Under the pieces are notes generated by a model, which did no database searches, was not told where the DNA came from, and saw only the letters and a program-made list of their open reading frames with translations. From Campylorhamphus procurvoides (Eukaryota; Chordata; Aves; Passeriformes; Dendrocolaptidae): a stretch of 64,000 nucleotides of DNA. A program made the translations under genes and the position numbers. Of the stretch, positions 48,352-62,345 are shown piece after piece; the first letter of the stretch is position 1, and every line of letters starts with the position of its first letter. The stretch covers positions 853,506 through 917,505 of the forward strand of contig WBMV01006647.1 in NCBI GenBank assembly GCA_013396655.1, read 5' to 3'.

Positions 48352-51300
48352 GTGAAATCAACAATTTGAACCAGACACTTCCTGCTCACAGAGCCTCTGA
48401 CAACAGGAATAACTGTTTTAGGGGCTCCTTTAAATCATTTAATACAGTCTGGCTTTGCACAGGCACCTAGAAAGGGTAGAATATTGCAATTAATCCCTCA
48501 AATCTCAGGCATCACTCTTTCATAGGTCCTTTTATGAATTCAACATGTTTTTTGACATTTTACACGTGCTTTGTTATGGTGACTGGGTCACTGGAGGTTT
48601 TCACAGGCTTATTTCTCAAAATAGTCATTGTGGAAAAACCACAACTCTACCAGCACCATCCACCAGATCCATAACATGGTGGTTGGAATAATTCAGGTTG
48701 CACAGAGATCCTGGAGAATTTCAATCTGAAATAATCTTTTTGAAATAAGATTTCTTTTCCCCAGTGCCACAAACGAAAAATGATGTAAGCACAAAACCTC
48801 TGTAGTAAATTAGCAATAAAAGAATAAAACAGTTAAACGAATATATTTTTCATGCTTGAGGGCTGTGTGTTTAACAGTTTTCTAACTGTTCATTCATTTA
48901 TATAAAAATACTTTGGTTATTATCTACTTGAGTTGAAATTAGATATTTAATTGACTGGAGGGAATGAAATTCGCTCACTTTTAAATAAAGCAATGATTTA
49001 AAAATATTCCTGTAAAGTGATTTGTAAGACCACACCAGCACTAGTTCTTGGCACACGTTCTTGTCTGTGTATATATTTTAAAAGCATGGTTGTTTTTACA
49101 AATGTAGTACTGTGAGAGAGAACTTCTTCAGAAACATGTTTATCTTAATTAGGAAAGTCAACAGACTTCTAATGGGAAGAAATGCATATTTTTCTCTGTG
49201 GTATCTAAAGCATCAAAGGCCTCGTTCTCATGCCAAACCAGTCTTCCTTCCTGCCTGCCTTTCAAACCCAGGTGATTGCAGACAGCTGAGCAGACATTTT
49301 CCCAAAAGCTTCTATTGACCTGGCTCCAGTCCTTTCCCGTGCTCTGTCTCCTTTTCTATCCGCATGTCACTTCTCTTTCTCTTTCTGTGTATTTGTTGTA
49401 TTTTTGCCTGAGGAAACCTAGGGATATTCATGGCACTGAGGCAAATAATGTGGAATTAAAAACTAAATTCTTCAGGCCTTATCCTAGCAACAGGACCATC
49501 ACCATCTGTTCAGAGGACAGGACTGCCATTATCCGCTGCATTCTTTGTACGTACTCCATCACCTGTGAGGGGAAAAACATTGCCCCTTATCCTGGGGTCT
49601 TTGTTTAAAAACAAAGTCGTCTGCTTCTTTCTGGTACCAATACATTTCATAAACGTAATATACAGTACATTTAAAGGGATAAGGCAGCAATAAAATCTTT
49701 TTAAAAAACTCTAAAGAAGGACATCTGCATGATAAACAACAAAAGCAAATATTGCTTGATTTAAATAAACAGTTGAGATTAACTAACAAAAGTTCATACA
49801 AATTCCTGCATCTACTACTAAAGTCACCAATGCAAGTACTACACCTTGGAATCTGGGAGAATTTTGCAGCACTGGTAGGATGGTAATTAGGGTTTTGGGT
49901 TTTAATTTAAATACCTAATTTAAAATCTGTGTTCCCCAATGTGCTGTGAAGGCCATTTTGGCTGCTCACAAGCACGCCTGCAGCTGAAACCCCAAAATGC
50001 AGAAACAGAAGCTGAAGGGCTGAACACCTTTAATCTCAGAAAAATGTGAAGATGCTCAAAGAGCAAAAATACCCCCCACCTTCAAATTTAATTTGAAATT
50101 TTCATCTTCTATTCTGTAAGGATAGTAGTCCTTATTCCTCATTTGTTTCTGCTCTGAGCATTTGAACAAGAGGGAAAGTGCATGAAGGATGAAGAGGTAA
50201 AAATCAGGGAGTTAAAAAAAAAATTCCTGGAAATCAGAGCAGCAGTCTTGACCTCATATTATGTTTTCAGTTTAAAATTATAATTTATAAAAGCTGGTTG
50301 AGTGCCTGTCTCTGTTGTTTTTATGCCACTTATAAACAAAGCTGCAGTCATATTTATTTCTCAGGGCTTACAGACACATTTGTGGTATGCAGCTTGGCAA
50401 CAGAAATTGGTAAAATCTGCCTGCTCCTACCAAGTCTCCAAAGTGCTCATCCCATCCAGCCATCAGCCTGAAGGTCAGAGGTGCTGCATCCCCTCCCTCC
50501 CAGGGACAGGAGCAGGGCAGAGTGGAGCCACCTGTCCCCCATCAGCCTCACCAGCCTCTTCCTCACCCCAAGGGGTTCAAGAAGGGGTGGAAAGTCACAG
50601 CCTTAGAATTACAACTGAACTGCTTCTCCTTCCCATACTTTTCCCTGTTCCAATTTCACTCATTGTCTTAACTGCTCCTGCTTTTCTGCAGGCTGGGGGG
50701 CTGACAGGTTGAAACCACCACCCTACAGGACAAAGGTTGTCCTAGATGGGTGTTCAACACCACTTAAATGCAGAGGTTGGATCCAGCACGTCCTCTTTTT
50801 CAAGTAGAAACTCGAGTCTGTTCAGTTTTCTCACAAGTATTCACAAGGATTGGAAAAAGATCCAAGAGAATGAAGGAGAAATTACCTACCAGTTAAAAAT
50901 AAATTAAAAAAGGCTACAATTTGCTCTGGACTACATATTTGTTGCACTAATGAATTTCAGGCCTTGCTCAAACAAGGGCTAATAGTTCCCTCAGCCAAGC
51001 AGGTTCCCACATCTAAGTGAACAAAGTAGTCCAGAGCAGAAATACAGTAATCCTTTAATCTCAAAGTCTCTGGGATGTTTTATACTATGGAATAAATCAT
51101 CAAGCCCTAAACTGCCATTGACTCCTCTGTGAGTTTATGTGTGAGCAGGGAAGCTTCCCTGGAAGCCAAAGGGATTTCCAGAGGTCCCTCAAATCCAGGA
51201 CAGAGGCTGGTGCTTAAATTTAGCCCAAGAGGATTCAGCTTGTTCTGCATCTAGGTGGCCTCAGATAGGACACCACTTTGGCCAAATATGAATGCAATTG

Positions 51301-52133
51301 TGCTTTTGAAATTGCCTCTCAGTGGAAAAATCTGTCTCAAATGGTACTACTTCAGTTTTGTCAACACCAACATAAAGATTTATTTTAAAAGTCTTTGAAG
51401 CATTGTTTGGATTTTGGCTTTCTTACCCAACTTCTCATCTTTGCATTCCTCCAATATTTCATAAAAGTAATAAACTCTTGTACATATTTACAAACTGAAC
51501 AAAACTGATGTTGCCTTCACTGCAGAGAATACAAATACATGTATTAGTATTCACATAGTTTTGCCATCATTATGGACCAGCCTTTAACGAAAAAGGAAAG
51601 ATAGAAGCATTGTATTTCATATGGAAAATTGGGGGATGGTGGAGGGAGGGGGAGACCAGAATGTAAATGTACTGAAAGCAAAGCTCATATTTCAGTAACA
51701 AACTTATATTTCTAGCAGTGCTGAAGTGCAACATAGAGACAGAGCTAATGAGGCCTTCCATACTTTTCTAGTTTCAAGGAGGAAGTTGTTAGTAATTTAA
51801 GACAGATAAAGAAATCCACTAATTAAAATATTCTGAGATGAATGGTAGCTTCCAATTATTTTCCTGATTTGACACAATCTAGTAACAGCATAACATAACA
51901 ATGTTTTATGCAATACCAAGGGATTTTGTAAAAGGAAAGTACACACTGAATTGGAATTTTGAGGACAACAACAATAGAATGCTCACAGACCAGCCCATTG
52001 CTGAATCCATCCCTCTCAGTTTAAATGAATACAGAAATGAACAGAGGAAACATCAACATTGAGGAATAACAGAGTTTTAGTAAGAATAAAGCTTTCAAAG
52101 GAGAATGTTAACAGGAAATAAAGGTTACACTGG
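48352..52133. other. AT-rich unique sequence
   Basis: No gene recognised. Two longer plus frames (49276-49608, 110 codons; 50302-50712, 136 codons) have no recognisable domain and lie in locally GC-richer sequence that raises chance frame length. Confidence 0.5.
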
Positions 52134-52325
52134 ATGATAGAATCATTGAATGGGTTGGAAGGGACCTTAAAGACCAAGACCAAGCCCCTGCCATGGGCAG
52201 GGATACCTTCTACTAGACAGGATTGCTCCAAGCCTCCAAACTGGCCTTGAACACTTCCAGGGATGGGGCAGTCCCAGCACCTCTGGGAAATCTGTGCCTG
52301 TGCATCATTATCCTCACTAGACAGA
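52134..52325 (-). mobile_element. CR1 LINE 3' tail
   Basis: Minus-strand tail with 3' end at 52134. Plus-strand reading is 'GATAGAATCATTGAATGGG', 'TTGGAAGGGACCTTAAAG', 'CCCTGCCATGGGCAGGGATA', 'TTGCTCCAAGCCTCCAAACT', 'GGCCTTGAACACTTCCAGGG', 'ATGGGGCAGTCCCAGC'. It is 5'-truncated near 52325. It is fairly well preserved. Confidence 0.95.
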
Positions 52326-53830
52326 GCACATCCTTTTTTCTGTAGTTCATGCACAATGTTAGAGATTCTACTCTTTTCTAAGCAGTCTCCATGTGCCTCA
52401 TTTCCTATTTCTAATTATCCACAAATGCAATAAAGCAGAGAGCTCAAGTTTTCTCACTCCAAAATCCATCGCAAGTCAGCAAAAGGTTTGCCATCCAACT
52501 TGATATCTGAATGCAAATAGCTGTATAAACCTCCTCTCATCTCGAGTGTAATTTAACGCAGCACCACAATAACTGCTGAGAGCACACCCAAGGTCATCCA
52601 TAAGTGAGCTGAAGTGTCTGTAGGGCTGAGAGTTCAGCTGCTCTAGTAGCACAGGCTGGTGTGACAGGGACCCAGCGAGGCTGCTACCCAGCCAGCAGAT
52701 CTCTCACTGCATAACTCACTTGGGTTTAGCCACTTAAAACAAGCTGTATCTCAGTTTTACCACTAGTAATGTGGATATTAAACATTTGTCTCCATCCTGA
52801 TGTATTGCCAGGATTTTCTATTTTAGAGGAACAGTTTGAAAGCTATAGAGATGATCACTGTGACTATCAGGCCAAAGCTGCTAGCTGCTCTTGTAGTGTG
52901 TAAGCATAATGATAATGGGGAATGGTAAAGACATTTTAAAAGCTGCTCACTACTTCAGCAGGTTTGATTCAGATCTCTGAGCTGCCCAGCCAATTGCTAA
53001 GAGAGGAGGTGGGAAAAACAAATAAAAAGCTCTTTTCATCATATTGTGCCCCTTCGGATAGACCTGATAATCCTCGACATTAATAGAGTTTATAACCAGT
53101 ATGAGAAAGGGGCAGACAAAGGTAAAACACTATTAAGGAACTTGTTTCATTGAGAAGACTGCAAATACAAGAGCAGCTGATGGGGTTGGGATCTTAGACA
53201 ACATGCTGAGGCCGGGAGCCATGGGCACTCACAGGAGTGGTGCCAGGGCATCAGTGCCAGAGGGAAGGTGGGGAGTCTGGAGAGGCAGGACTCACCACTG
53301 GAGTGGGGTTATCCAGCCAGGGCCCAGCAGAAACAGCTTCTGCTGCTACTGCTAATGATGAATACCATATGCTTGGCTCTTGCTATTATAAAATAAGTTG
53401 TGTTACTACTGCCTGTGAGTGAATCAACTCTTTTCTTTCATTAAAAATAGCCATTTTTGCCCATTCATATTTCCTCAGCACTAGCACATGGGCAAAAATA
53501 AAAATTAAAAGAAAATCAAAATATCCTTCAACTATGTTTTTTCCCACCTTTCATCATATCATCACCTTGTTCCTGAGCTCTTTTCAAACACATCAGCCCT
53601 TTTCCCAGAAAATAATCCTTAAACAGAGAAGAGAAAGAAACAATATGATCATTCAGACATTTTTTCCCCCTTTGGTTACTTTGAACCAATTCAAATCACT
53701 GTGGTTAAACAATGTGTGATTGGTGGCCTTGATTTGTGAAATGCTTCTTTAGACATATAGAAAAGAGATGTTTGCTGTAGACATCTAATTTTGTGCAGCT
53801 TCCCATTATCTCAAGCATCAGCTGTTTTAT
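52326..53830. other. unique sequence, no gene seen
   Basis: Mixed composition. 53200-53360 is GC-richer with a 61-codon frame of no recognisable kind. Nothing else seen. Confidence 0.45.
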
Positions 53831-54070
53831 TAAAGTCATTTTGGCCACCACTTATTAATTTGTCAGTGAAAAGGAACCTCTCAGATCCACTTGTTTCCTT
53901 TTATAACTTAACGTCCAAATAACTTGTTTGGGGATGTCACTAAAGACAATCAAATCATAAGACATGCAATTAATTCAATTAACATGAATCCTGCAGGCCT
54001 ATTTGCTCAAATGCCATAGGAATATATCATAGTTTCATCATTTAAATATGATGCCTTCACAGTTATGTAC
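53830..54070. promoter_or_regulatory. ATTA-core motif cluster, candidate enhancer
   Basis: The block has dense homeodomain-type cores, including ATGCAATTAATTCAATTAAC at 53964-53983, TTATTAATTTGTC near 53850, and CAATCAAATCAT. It is non-repetitive and non-coding. A developmental enhancer is possible, on motif evidence only. Confidence 0.22.
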
Positions 54071-55030
54071 TCTGTGCTGTTGTGAAGTGGAAAAAGACAT
54101 TACTTTTATTTTTGTTTTTCAATAAAAATCCACTTCCACTTTGTAAGTACATTAGCATATATATAAGTATGGTAAAAGGCCATAGCTGTTGTACAGACAC
54201 AAGCAGAAAAGCAGAGCTGATTTGAGATTGTGCAATGTCTTCTACTTCTGGGGTTTCACTAGGATCACTTTTACCAGTCTACTGTCAAATGAAGCGAAGC
54301 TCCTGGGGAGCAGCACAGTGTCAGCCCAGGTAGAAGGAGAGTGACACAACTGAATGCCACAAAAGACCCCTTCTTTGCACTCCTGACAAAACAAACCTGC
54401 ATATTGTTTCAAAGCCTGCTATAAAAAGAAAACTGGAAAGACAAAAATAAAAAAATAAAATTAAAAAAGATACTGGCAGCAAGCCCTTAATATAGACAAC
54501 CCATTGCAGTACCTCTCCCTGTTTATTTTATGCCAAAACGATTTCCTATCCACCTGTTCATAAAAAATGATAAGAACTAAAAGTATCCAGTTATTGTGCA
54601 CTGGAATTGCAGGGAAAACTAATACCTTGGCATGCAGCCTGTAGGAAAAAAGAACACAATATATTATTTCCGTCATATATGCAGGAACTACAGGGGATCA
54701 TTTTCATACACTTGAATAGGCCAGATCAGCAGTTGATTGGCCAAATTAACCCCAGGTCTACCTCCAAAATGATTATGATTGCATATTATAATTAACGATG
54801 ACACTAAGGATATTAGGCTCAGAAGGGGTTTTGTTTGTTTCAATGAATGATAGATTTATTCCATTCAAGGGTGGATGTTCATGGCATGCTTTGGGCTTAT
54901 GCATCTCCATGAAACCCTGGAGATAATCTCATGGCTGATGGTAATTCTGGAGAAATGGGAAAGGGAGTGTGGGGGGATCACTTCTGGATTTTAATCTTGT
55001 TTCTTCCCTTATGGAATGAAATTATCTCAA
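54071..55030. other. AT-rich unique sequence
   Basis: No gene or repeat recognised. Confidence 0.5.
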
Positions 55031-55195
55031 CACTTCTTGGTTGACCTCTAGTCTATCATTTTAATTAAATGTATCTGAGTAGTCATCGTGAAACCCGAAT
55101 CGGACTAAGAGGTTGGCAAGCTTAAAATTGGTGTCTACACGCAGCAGGGAATGTCTGCAGCAGGTATTTATGGCCTGAGTGAAAGATTTAGAAGC
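55031..55195. promoter_or_regulatory. candidate conserved noncoding block
   Basis: TTTTAATTAAATGTAT is followed by CpG-bearing sequence (CATCGTGAAACCCGAATCGG, TACACGCAGC) in otherwise CpG-poor DNA. There is no reading frame of interest. Possible constraint, not provable here. Confidence 0.22.
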
Positions 55196-58105
55196 TTTAT
55201 GCACATATAACAAACCAGGAGGGAAGAGAGGTGTAAATTACCAGACCAAATGCAAGCTTTGATCCCAAAGTTTAGGAGTCTGAGCAATAACAGATCTAAA
55301 TCTTACTAGTATGACCCACTAGACCAGTACCTGAAGCCATGTCCCCTGAATTTAAGGAGTTTTGAAATTTGGCTCTACTTTTAAAACCTGGCTACAGTCA
55401 CTTTTTTCTGTCTTCCCACTCTCCTCTCCCTGAAAATAGGAACACCACTAAGAGCAATTTGAAAGTTTGGGGGTTTGGAGCTGAATTAGTAAAGTGTCTC
55501 AAACACAGTAGTGGCTTCATGTCTAACCCAATATCACTCCAGCACAGAGGTGACACACATTGCTATAAGGGGTTGCAGCAGCAGGTTCTAGAAACCTGAA
55601 ATACTACATGGTTTACTGTTAAACACAAATGGAAAGGTGGCTGAAAATCTCCAAAGTGAGAAATAATCTAACAAGAGACAGAGCTGTGACTAACTCTATC
55701 CTGGACAGACCATTCAGACCAAAATTTGTTGTTTGTTTGTTTTTTTTTCAAAATAAGCTGCTTCCCCTGGATCTAAAAGCAGAGAGAAATGAGTGCCTGA
55801 GGTAGTCTTTTTAATTCTCAAGGTGATCTTCCCTGAGAATCTGCTACATGGCACCAAAATTCTGAAATAATGCATTTCTTTGGAACATGCAACATACTTG
55901 TTGGTGGGTTGGAAAAATAACACACAGGGTGTGTTACTGCACGTGCAAAGCATGACCTTCAACACTGGATTTATCAAGAGATTTGTGCATGTTTTGGGGG
56001 GAAACACCAACCAGATTCAAGGTATTTTTCCTTCCCCTTCTCAACTCTTAGTTGCTCTCCGTGTAACTTTAGAATAATGCCTTCTAATGCAGTGTAAGAG
56101 CAGATTAAAAGTCCTTTCTCCAAGGCTGGCAGATGCAAACGTGAAGCCTCCTATCAGCAGTTCAAGACTGTTATTTGTCACAGAGAAATTCTGGCCTAGG
56201 AAAGAATTGAAAGGAATTACCCTTCACCTGTTACTGGAAAGCTGGTAATAATGAGAATCTCTCTGCTTGTTATTTCATTACAACTGCATGTCACATATGG
56301 GAAAACCAACACTCAAGTGAAAAAAGCTCATGTTGGACTACAGCAAAAACTTAATTTTCTTGTCTTTTTTTTCATATTTACTTTCACACTTTAGTAATCA
56401 TATAGGAGTTAATACCTACAATTAAAATAAACTGGAGTTTCATGAGGCAAAATGCAAACTCTGCTGTGAGTTATTTGATCTTTATTTTTTGCATTCTTCT
56501 AAGCATATTGTTTTGTAAAAATATGTTATAGGTATTTATAGTCCTCATGTAGCCTAGAAATAAACATCATAACTACTTTATTTCAAGAATTTTTTCCACT
56601 GTTAAGATCTATCCACCTATAGTTTTAAATACAGCAGCTATTTGACAGAGTATATTGATGGGCTTTAATCACTGCTGAACATTTCCTGTCTATTTCTAGG
56701 CACTCAGAGAAACCCAAGGGGCATCATTTACAAGAGTCCAAACTGAAGAGATTTGACAGGATGTCACAGGGAATAATCCAAGAATTATGAGTGCAAAAAC
56801 ACATATTGAATAACACAAACCAGTCCAGTCCTGGCAGTTTAGCAATCCCTGTATAACCAGAAGAATGATAATGGTGGTCTCATACCAACATGGCATAGTT
56901 AGAACAAATGATTTAGGAAATCTTTGTGGAAAGCTCAAGCATTACTCAACTCCAACTGAAGAAGGGGAGAGAAGGACCACTTGTGTCCCAGTGTTTTCCC
57001 ATTTCTCAAAAGACAAGGCAATCAAACCTTGAGTTTTTAAAACAAGACCCAAAAAACCAATAAAAATGCATTTTCCTTTTTTAGCTAGAAACTATAAAAA
57101 AAAATCCATCTTTCTCAGTGTTTTCTTTTTTTTGTCTCATACAGGAGTAGAAACCATGGTACAAGTTGCTACTCCAAGCCCAGGAGCTGCAGATGAGCTG
57201 CTTGCATCAAGGCAATTCTGCATTGCTCTACCTGGACACATTCTTCCCCAGGGATGCAGAAGCAAGGAGGGGCCCAGGTGACACAGACAGGTCAGTTCTG
57301 TCCTGCCTGACCCCAGACCACACTCTTTTACACACGTAGCAGCAGAAGTGGTGATTTGGCAGGTGGGAACTTGCAATAGGACCAAGTATCTATGGGAAGG
57401 AATCCAAGTTGGAGAGGTGACAAGGGAGCCCAGGAGCTGGGGGTGATGGAGAGAAAGAAAACAGGGAAGAAAAAGCAGTTGACAAGAGGAATGCTGACTG
57501 ACAAAGAGAGGAAATAATAAGACACAGGAAATAAAAAACCAAGATGAATTGTATTGATTAGGGACTACAAACACCACTTGAAAATAACTTGAGCTGGGGA
57601 CATTATTACTCTCTGTGGTCCCAAGAGCCTCACCTTCCCATTTACAGAGACATGCATTCCTGGACTGCAGACTGGCAGGGAGCAGGTGAAAGGGTGAAGG
57701 TGTTGAAGGACTGGGAGGAGGAAAAGCGGCTGCAGAGATGCATTAGAGAAACTGGATTTTGACAGGGTGTTACGTGTAATTCAGCTTGGAAATGCTCCTG
57801 AATAATGACTAGAGTGAACACCGCCCCAAAAATAAGTCGTCCTTGTGTGCTTACAACTCAATTCTCAGCTCACCAAGTTGCTAAGCCAGGGCCTTAGAGA
57901 AGGGGAGTAGAGTCCTTTGGTAATGAGAAATGCCTGTGAGGAAGGAAAAGACATACGTGCATTGTGAAGAAGAAAGACCACAGCCCCTGGATTTATTATA
58001 TACATAATAATTAATAATGACCCAATTTTTCCGATTCCAGATCTTGAAATTCCTTACTCACTTTAATTAAGTTCATTCTAAAAATAGGATGTCGTAGAAC
58101 AAAGA
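55196..58105. other. unique sequence with one long minus frame
   Basis: Mostly AT-rich. 57137-57577 on the minus strand is open for 146 codons (hydrophobic start, Cys/Ser-rich) but has no recognisable domain and overlaps other frames. 57600-57760 is purine-rich. No repeat identified. Confidence 0.45.
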
Positions 58106-58300
58106 ACTTTTTTACTACTTTCAAAATGCAAGCTTACTCACTAGTTAGGATTTTCCCAGCTCTCCGTGCTTTGGTACAAAGAGCTTTTATGACACGATAT
58201 AAATGCGCTATCAATGGAAGACATTTTTAGATAAAAGTTGGTAATGTAACATTTACTGATTCCATCTGTCAAGACAGATAAAGAGAATGAGACACAGGAA
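58106..58300. promoter_or_regulatory. candidate conserved noncoding block
   Basis: A non-repetitive block with CpGs (CTCCGTGC, ACACGATATAAATGCGCTAT) and a CTGTCAAGACAG inverted repeat (CTGTC-AA-GACAG, near 58267-58278). It is non-coding. Low-confidence regulatory candidate. Confidence 0.2.
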
Positions 58301-61300
58301 ACGTGATAACAACAACAAAAACAAGTACAGGCAGCACAGACACTTGTTGACCTACAATTTGTATCGGTTAAATTGTCTCCCATAGACACAGGACTTGATT
58401 TCTTCAACAATATGGCTCTAGGATCTCCAGTTTCAACAATACAGTTACATTTACTTGACAGTATTCAGAACTTATTTACATTATGTATTTTTAAACCTCC
58501 TAATTCTCTCTTCTGTACACAATTTTCATCATGAAGAGCACCATGGGGCTCTATAGTTGCCTGAACACACAGCCAGTCCGATGAGGAGATCTTCTGCTGA
58601 GGCACCACGAAGCCCATCAGCAGCACTCAGTTCACAAACGCAGCTCAGAAGCCTCATATTTCCCCTTCTGTGCCACGAACCTGATTTAAATTCCGAGCAA
58701 AGACCAGCATCCCCAGTGAAGAAGAGCAATTGCTCTTTAAACAACTTTTGTAAATGCTTCCTGTGCCAACAAGGGAGCGCTGAGTTTGCTTAGGTGAAAT
58801 AAAGCAGACGGACAGACCTTCCCACATCCTGCTTTGGTTCCAAGATTCAATAATGAACAGGGGTGTGCAAAGAAATTAAAGAGGTGGAAGTGCCAAAGGT
58901 ATCCCTTGGAGATGTGTGTATCCTGTTGTCATGTAAAAGAGCTCTTGAATGATAAAGAAGCAGAACCCAATTACAACTGGTTTCATGCAAATGTGAACCA
59001 ATGACTAACTGTAGGCTTTGGATGGTATCGTGGTGTCCACAGTAATTAATTCACCTCTTCCTTCCCAAAACACGCTAGGAAATTAATTTCCAATGCTAGA
59101 ATTAATTTGGCACTAGAAGATACGAAATTTTTTGGTGTTACCTGGCAGTCATTTTGAAGTCTTATCTTGGATGCAGACCAGTAGTGTCTGCACCTCATGG
59201 AGGCAGAGACACAGGCTCAGAGACACCACTGCCATGAAAACCTACTCTGCCCCATGTCTGCCACTGGGGGATGGAGCTCATCCCAATCGATGGTCCTCCT
59301 CTGTCCTGGTGGATTCCACCAGACAAGATGAGTGCAGTGGGCCAAGTTGGGGCATTGAAATGAATCTTGGTGGGTTTGGCCACATAAATTAAAAAATCAT
59401 ATCTAACTTAAAAATGAATAAGCTATTTCAGCCAATTATAAATAAACACGAACTTCTCACTGGTTTGTGAGAAGATGGTGATAAGTATGAACTTAGATGT
59501 GTCAAGTAATTATCTAAGCTCTAAATTTAAAGTGAAGTCCACTCTGTAGAGCAAGTTAAATTCAGATTTTAAGTGACTTTGGATTAATTTTCATGTGTTT
59601 GGGCATGAAGTATTCCTAAAGCCATTTTCACTGGAACTTGAATTCCAGTTAATGAGAAGAATTTTACATGCAAACAATCTTAGACTGTTCAGAAATATTC
59701 TCACTAATTATCTTTATTTGCTTATATGATCAACATTTTTAAAATTGTGTACAGAAAGATCACGAAGATTTTAATGGTTTTAGGCCTGTGAACTCATACT
59801 GGCAGATGACACTGGCAAGGCAGGAAATGTTTGAACTTGGCATAGGATTTTGGCTATGTGGAGAGACTTGAAAATGTCTAGTAAAAGTTTTCTTTACTTT
59901 AAAATATTTCTGAAAATAAATAATCCTCCATAATGCTGTTAGTAATCAAATTTTTGAGGTTAAGTGTGAAACTAACATGATGCAAAGATATTGCTCTGGT
60001 AATTTAGAAAATTTGCATATATTTAAATAAATAAGATACTTTTTTCCCCTCCTGTTAGCTCTATTTGTAACCAGTCTGTCTTCTCTCTCTGAAGGTTGAT
60101 GTTTATCTGATTTTAGGAGACATGAAGAAGCAAACCACTGTATCACATCTCTGGGACACAAGGAAGATTTGCCTCCCTAGCCCCGTAGCTGGTGGCACTG
60201 AACCACTGCAACGGGTCACACAACAAGATTTTGGATCTGGGACAGCATCTGAACAGCATTTGCTTTATCCCTTCACTAGTTGTTTCAGAAAAAAAGAAAA
60301 AAGTCCCTTTTTTCAAACAAAAAACTGAAGTTTTTGTGAAAGGTAGGGATGCAGCAGAGATACATCCTCCTGCATCACATCTGACTATTTTTTTTTAATT
60401 AAAAGGAGTCTTATCCATCACCTTAAATTAAAAACTATACTCTTGCACTAACTAAACTTAATTTTCTGAATTGCAGCTTTTTTTTTTTTGCTCAGTAGAG
60501 AGGGAAAGAAAAAAATAAAAAACACAACACCCTTGAGAAATGGAATTTTGCCCGTAGACTGATGACTACAGATCGCATTTCTAGTGGGCTTATAACCTGC
60601 TCCAGTGAAAACATAATTTTTAATTTGCTTTTAGGGTTATTTATTTTTTTTATTATTACACTAAGGGTTTATAATTTAACGTCAAACATAATTTTGCACG
60701 AATTACGAGGCTGCACTATGATGCTGAAGATAAGATGTATGGGGCTGGTTGGCACGGCCTCAAACCAGGTTTCTGAGAAAATGGATCACTAATTGGCAGG
60801 CTGCCATCCCATACACTGCTCAGTGCAACTTCAAATGAAATAAGCTATCTTTTGCAAAGAGTTATGTACAACACCCTCTGGTACAGTGCAAAGAAAAGTA
60901 GACATCTTTTAACCACATTCTATTTAGTATTTTGTACCATATAGGCAATATTTGATCTTAGCATCACGTGATAATATTACATTTTGTGCTTTTCTTAAAC
61001 AAATAAAAAGCTACTTCTAAATGTTTACGCCTTTAAAAAAAAAGATATTTCATGTACCAATTAAAACCCTAAATTATTGGTCATATCACTTCATAAAAAT
61101 CACACCAATTTTGATTAATTGTAGTTCAGCCATTTAAGAGCTGAAAAAACATGACATTTTACTATGATGTCATTTTCCCATTCATTCCAGTGGTAAAAGT
61201 CCTCCACCACAGTTACAAAAAGAATAATATAAAAATTAAAGCATGGAAATGATCAGAGGAAATAATTCTTACAATGAAGTAATTTCCTAGATTGGTTTTT

Positions 61301-62237
61301 AAGTATGACTTCTTTGTCAGCTTTAAATAAAAAAATAAAAGATGTCCTGATTTTATTGAACTTGCATGGTGAATGAGTAATGTGCATATGTAAGAGGTGG
61401 TGTTGCTTAACTTAAAAATCAAACCATATGCTTGAGCCCAACTAGTCCAGAACACACCAAGAGTAAACCCAAATCAAATCTATACACAGGAATCCTGAGC
61501 CAATGTGTGGTGTCCTCAGAACTAAGAATTCCTGAACATAAAATTCACAAAAGTGGGATAATGAGATCAAAGGCAATTCCATGAAAATTGACAATATGGC
61601 CTTTATTGAAATTTGCATTCAAAATTTACCAATGCCTTAAAATTCTTATCAAATACCTGTAAATTTGCAAGATTTTTTTTTCTTCTAAGTAAGTAATTTT
61701 ACAATTTTTGCTGTTGGGGTTTTTTTTGAATAATATTTTTGAGCACAGTTGAAAGTGAAGCCCTTGCATATGTTTGTATTTTCATAGGTGCCAAACTGAT
61801 GCTAGGATCTAATCCAACTTCTTTTGAAATCAATTGGAATTTTTCACTTGACTAGAATTCAAGCATCTGTTATTAGCAATTTCAGAGACAGAGAAAAAAG
61901 ACAAAAATAATCCAAAATGTGGTGTCAGGCCATCAAAATCAAAATTCTTTTCTGTAGCCTTCGTTCCTCTAGAAATTGTGTTATTTGCAAATCCCTTCCC
62001 ACAGGGATAGCAAAGAGGAGGAAAAGCAGCAGTGACAATATCCTTGTGAAATACTTCTATCCAAAAAGTGACAGCATTCCCCTTCAGTGTCTTTCTGGAA
62101 CATCAATACATCAAATTCAAATACAGATGCAAAGTCCTCACCCAAAAATCCTGAATTTGCAGTGGGATACAATATCCAGTTAATTTCCTTTTATAGCAAT
62201 TTACATCATCCTAAAATGCCTTTCGACTGGAGAAAAA
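58301..62237. other. AT-rich unique sequence
   Basis: No gene recognised. 58540-58800 and 59120-59400 are GC-richer with overlapping frames on both strands (71-86 codons) and no recognisable family. There are T-rich runs near 60480 and 61673. Confidence 0.5.
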
Positions 62238-62345
62238 CCAGAATCTCTGGAAGGGACCTTAAAGCTCATCTCTTTCCAAACTCCTCCTTCCACTAGACTA
62301 GGTTGCTCAGAGTTCCATCCAACTTGACCTGTTCCAAGATTCCGA
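62238..62345 (-). mobile_element. CR1 LINE 3' tail, degraded
   Basis: Plus-strand reading is 'GAATCTCTGGAAGGGACCTT', 'AAAGCTCATC', 'CCTTCCACTAGACTAGGTTG', 'CTCAGAGTTCCATCCAACTT' and 'GACCTGTTCCAAGAT'. It is an antisense CR1 tail with several substitutions and small deletions. The outer end is blurred, so limits are approximate. Confidence 0.82.

Noticed and set aside
50302..50712. 136-codon plus-strand frame
   Set aside because: No domain recognised; the Pro/Ser-rich middle reflects local composition, with no splice or promoter support.
57137..57577. 146-codon minus-strand frame
   Set aside because: No recognisable domain, biased composition, overlapping frames and no gene context. Chance in a locally GC-richer stretch.
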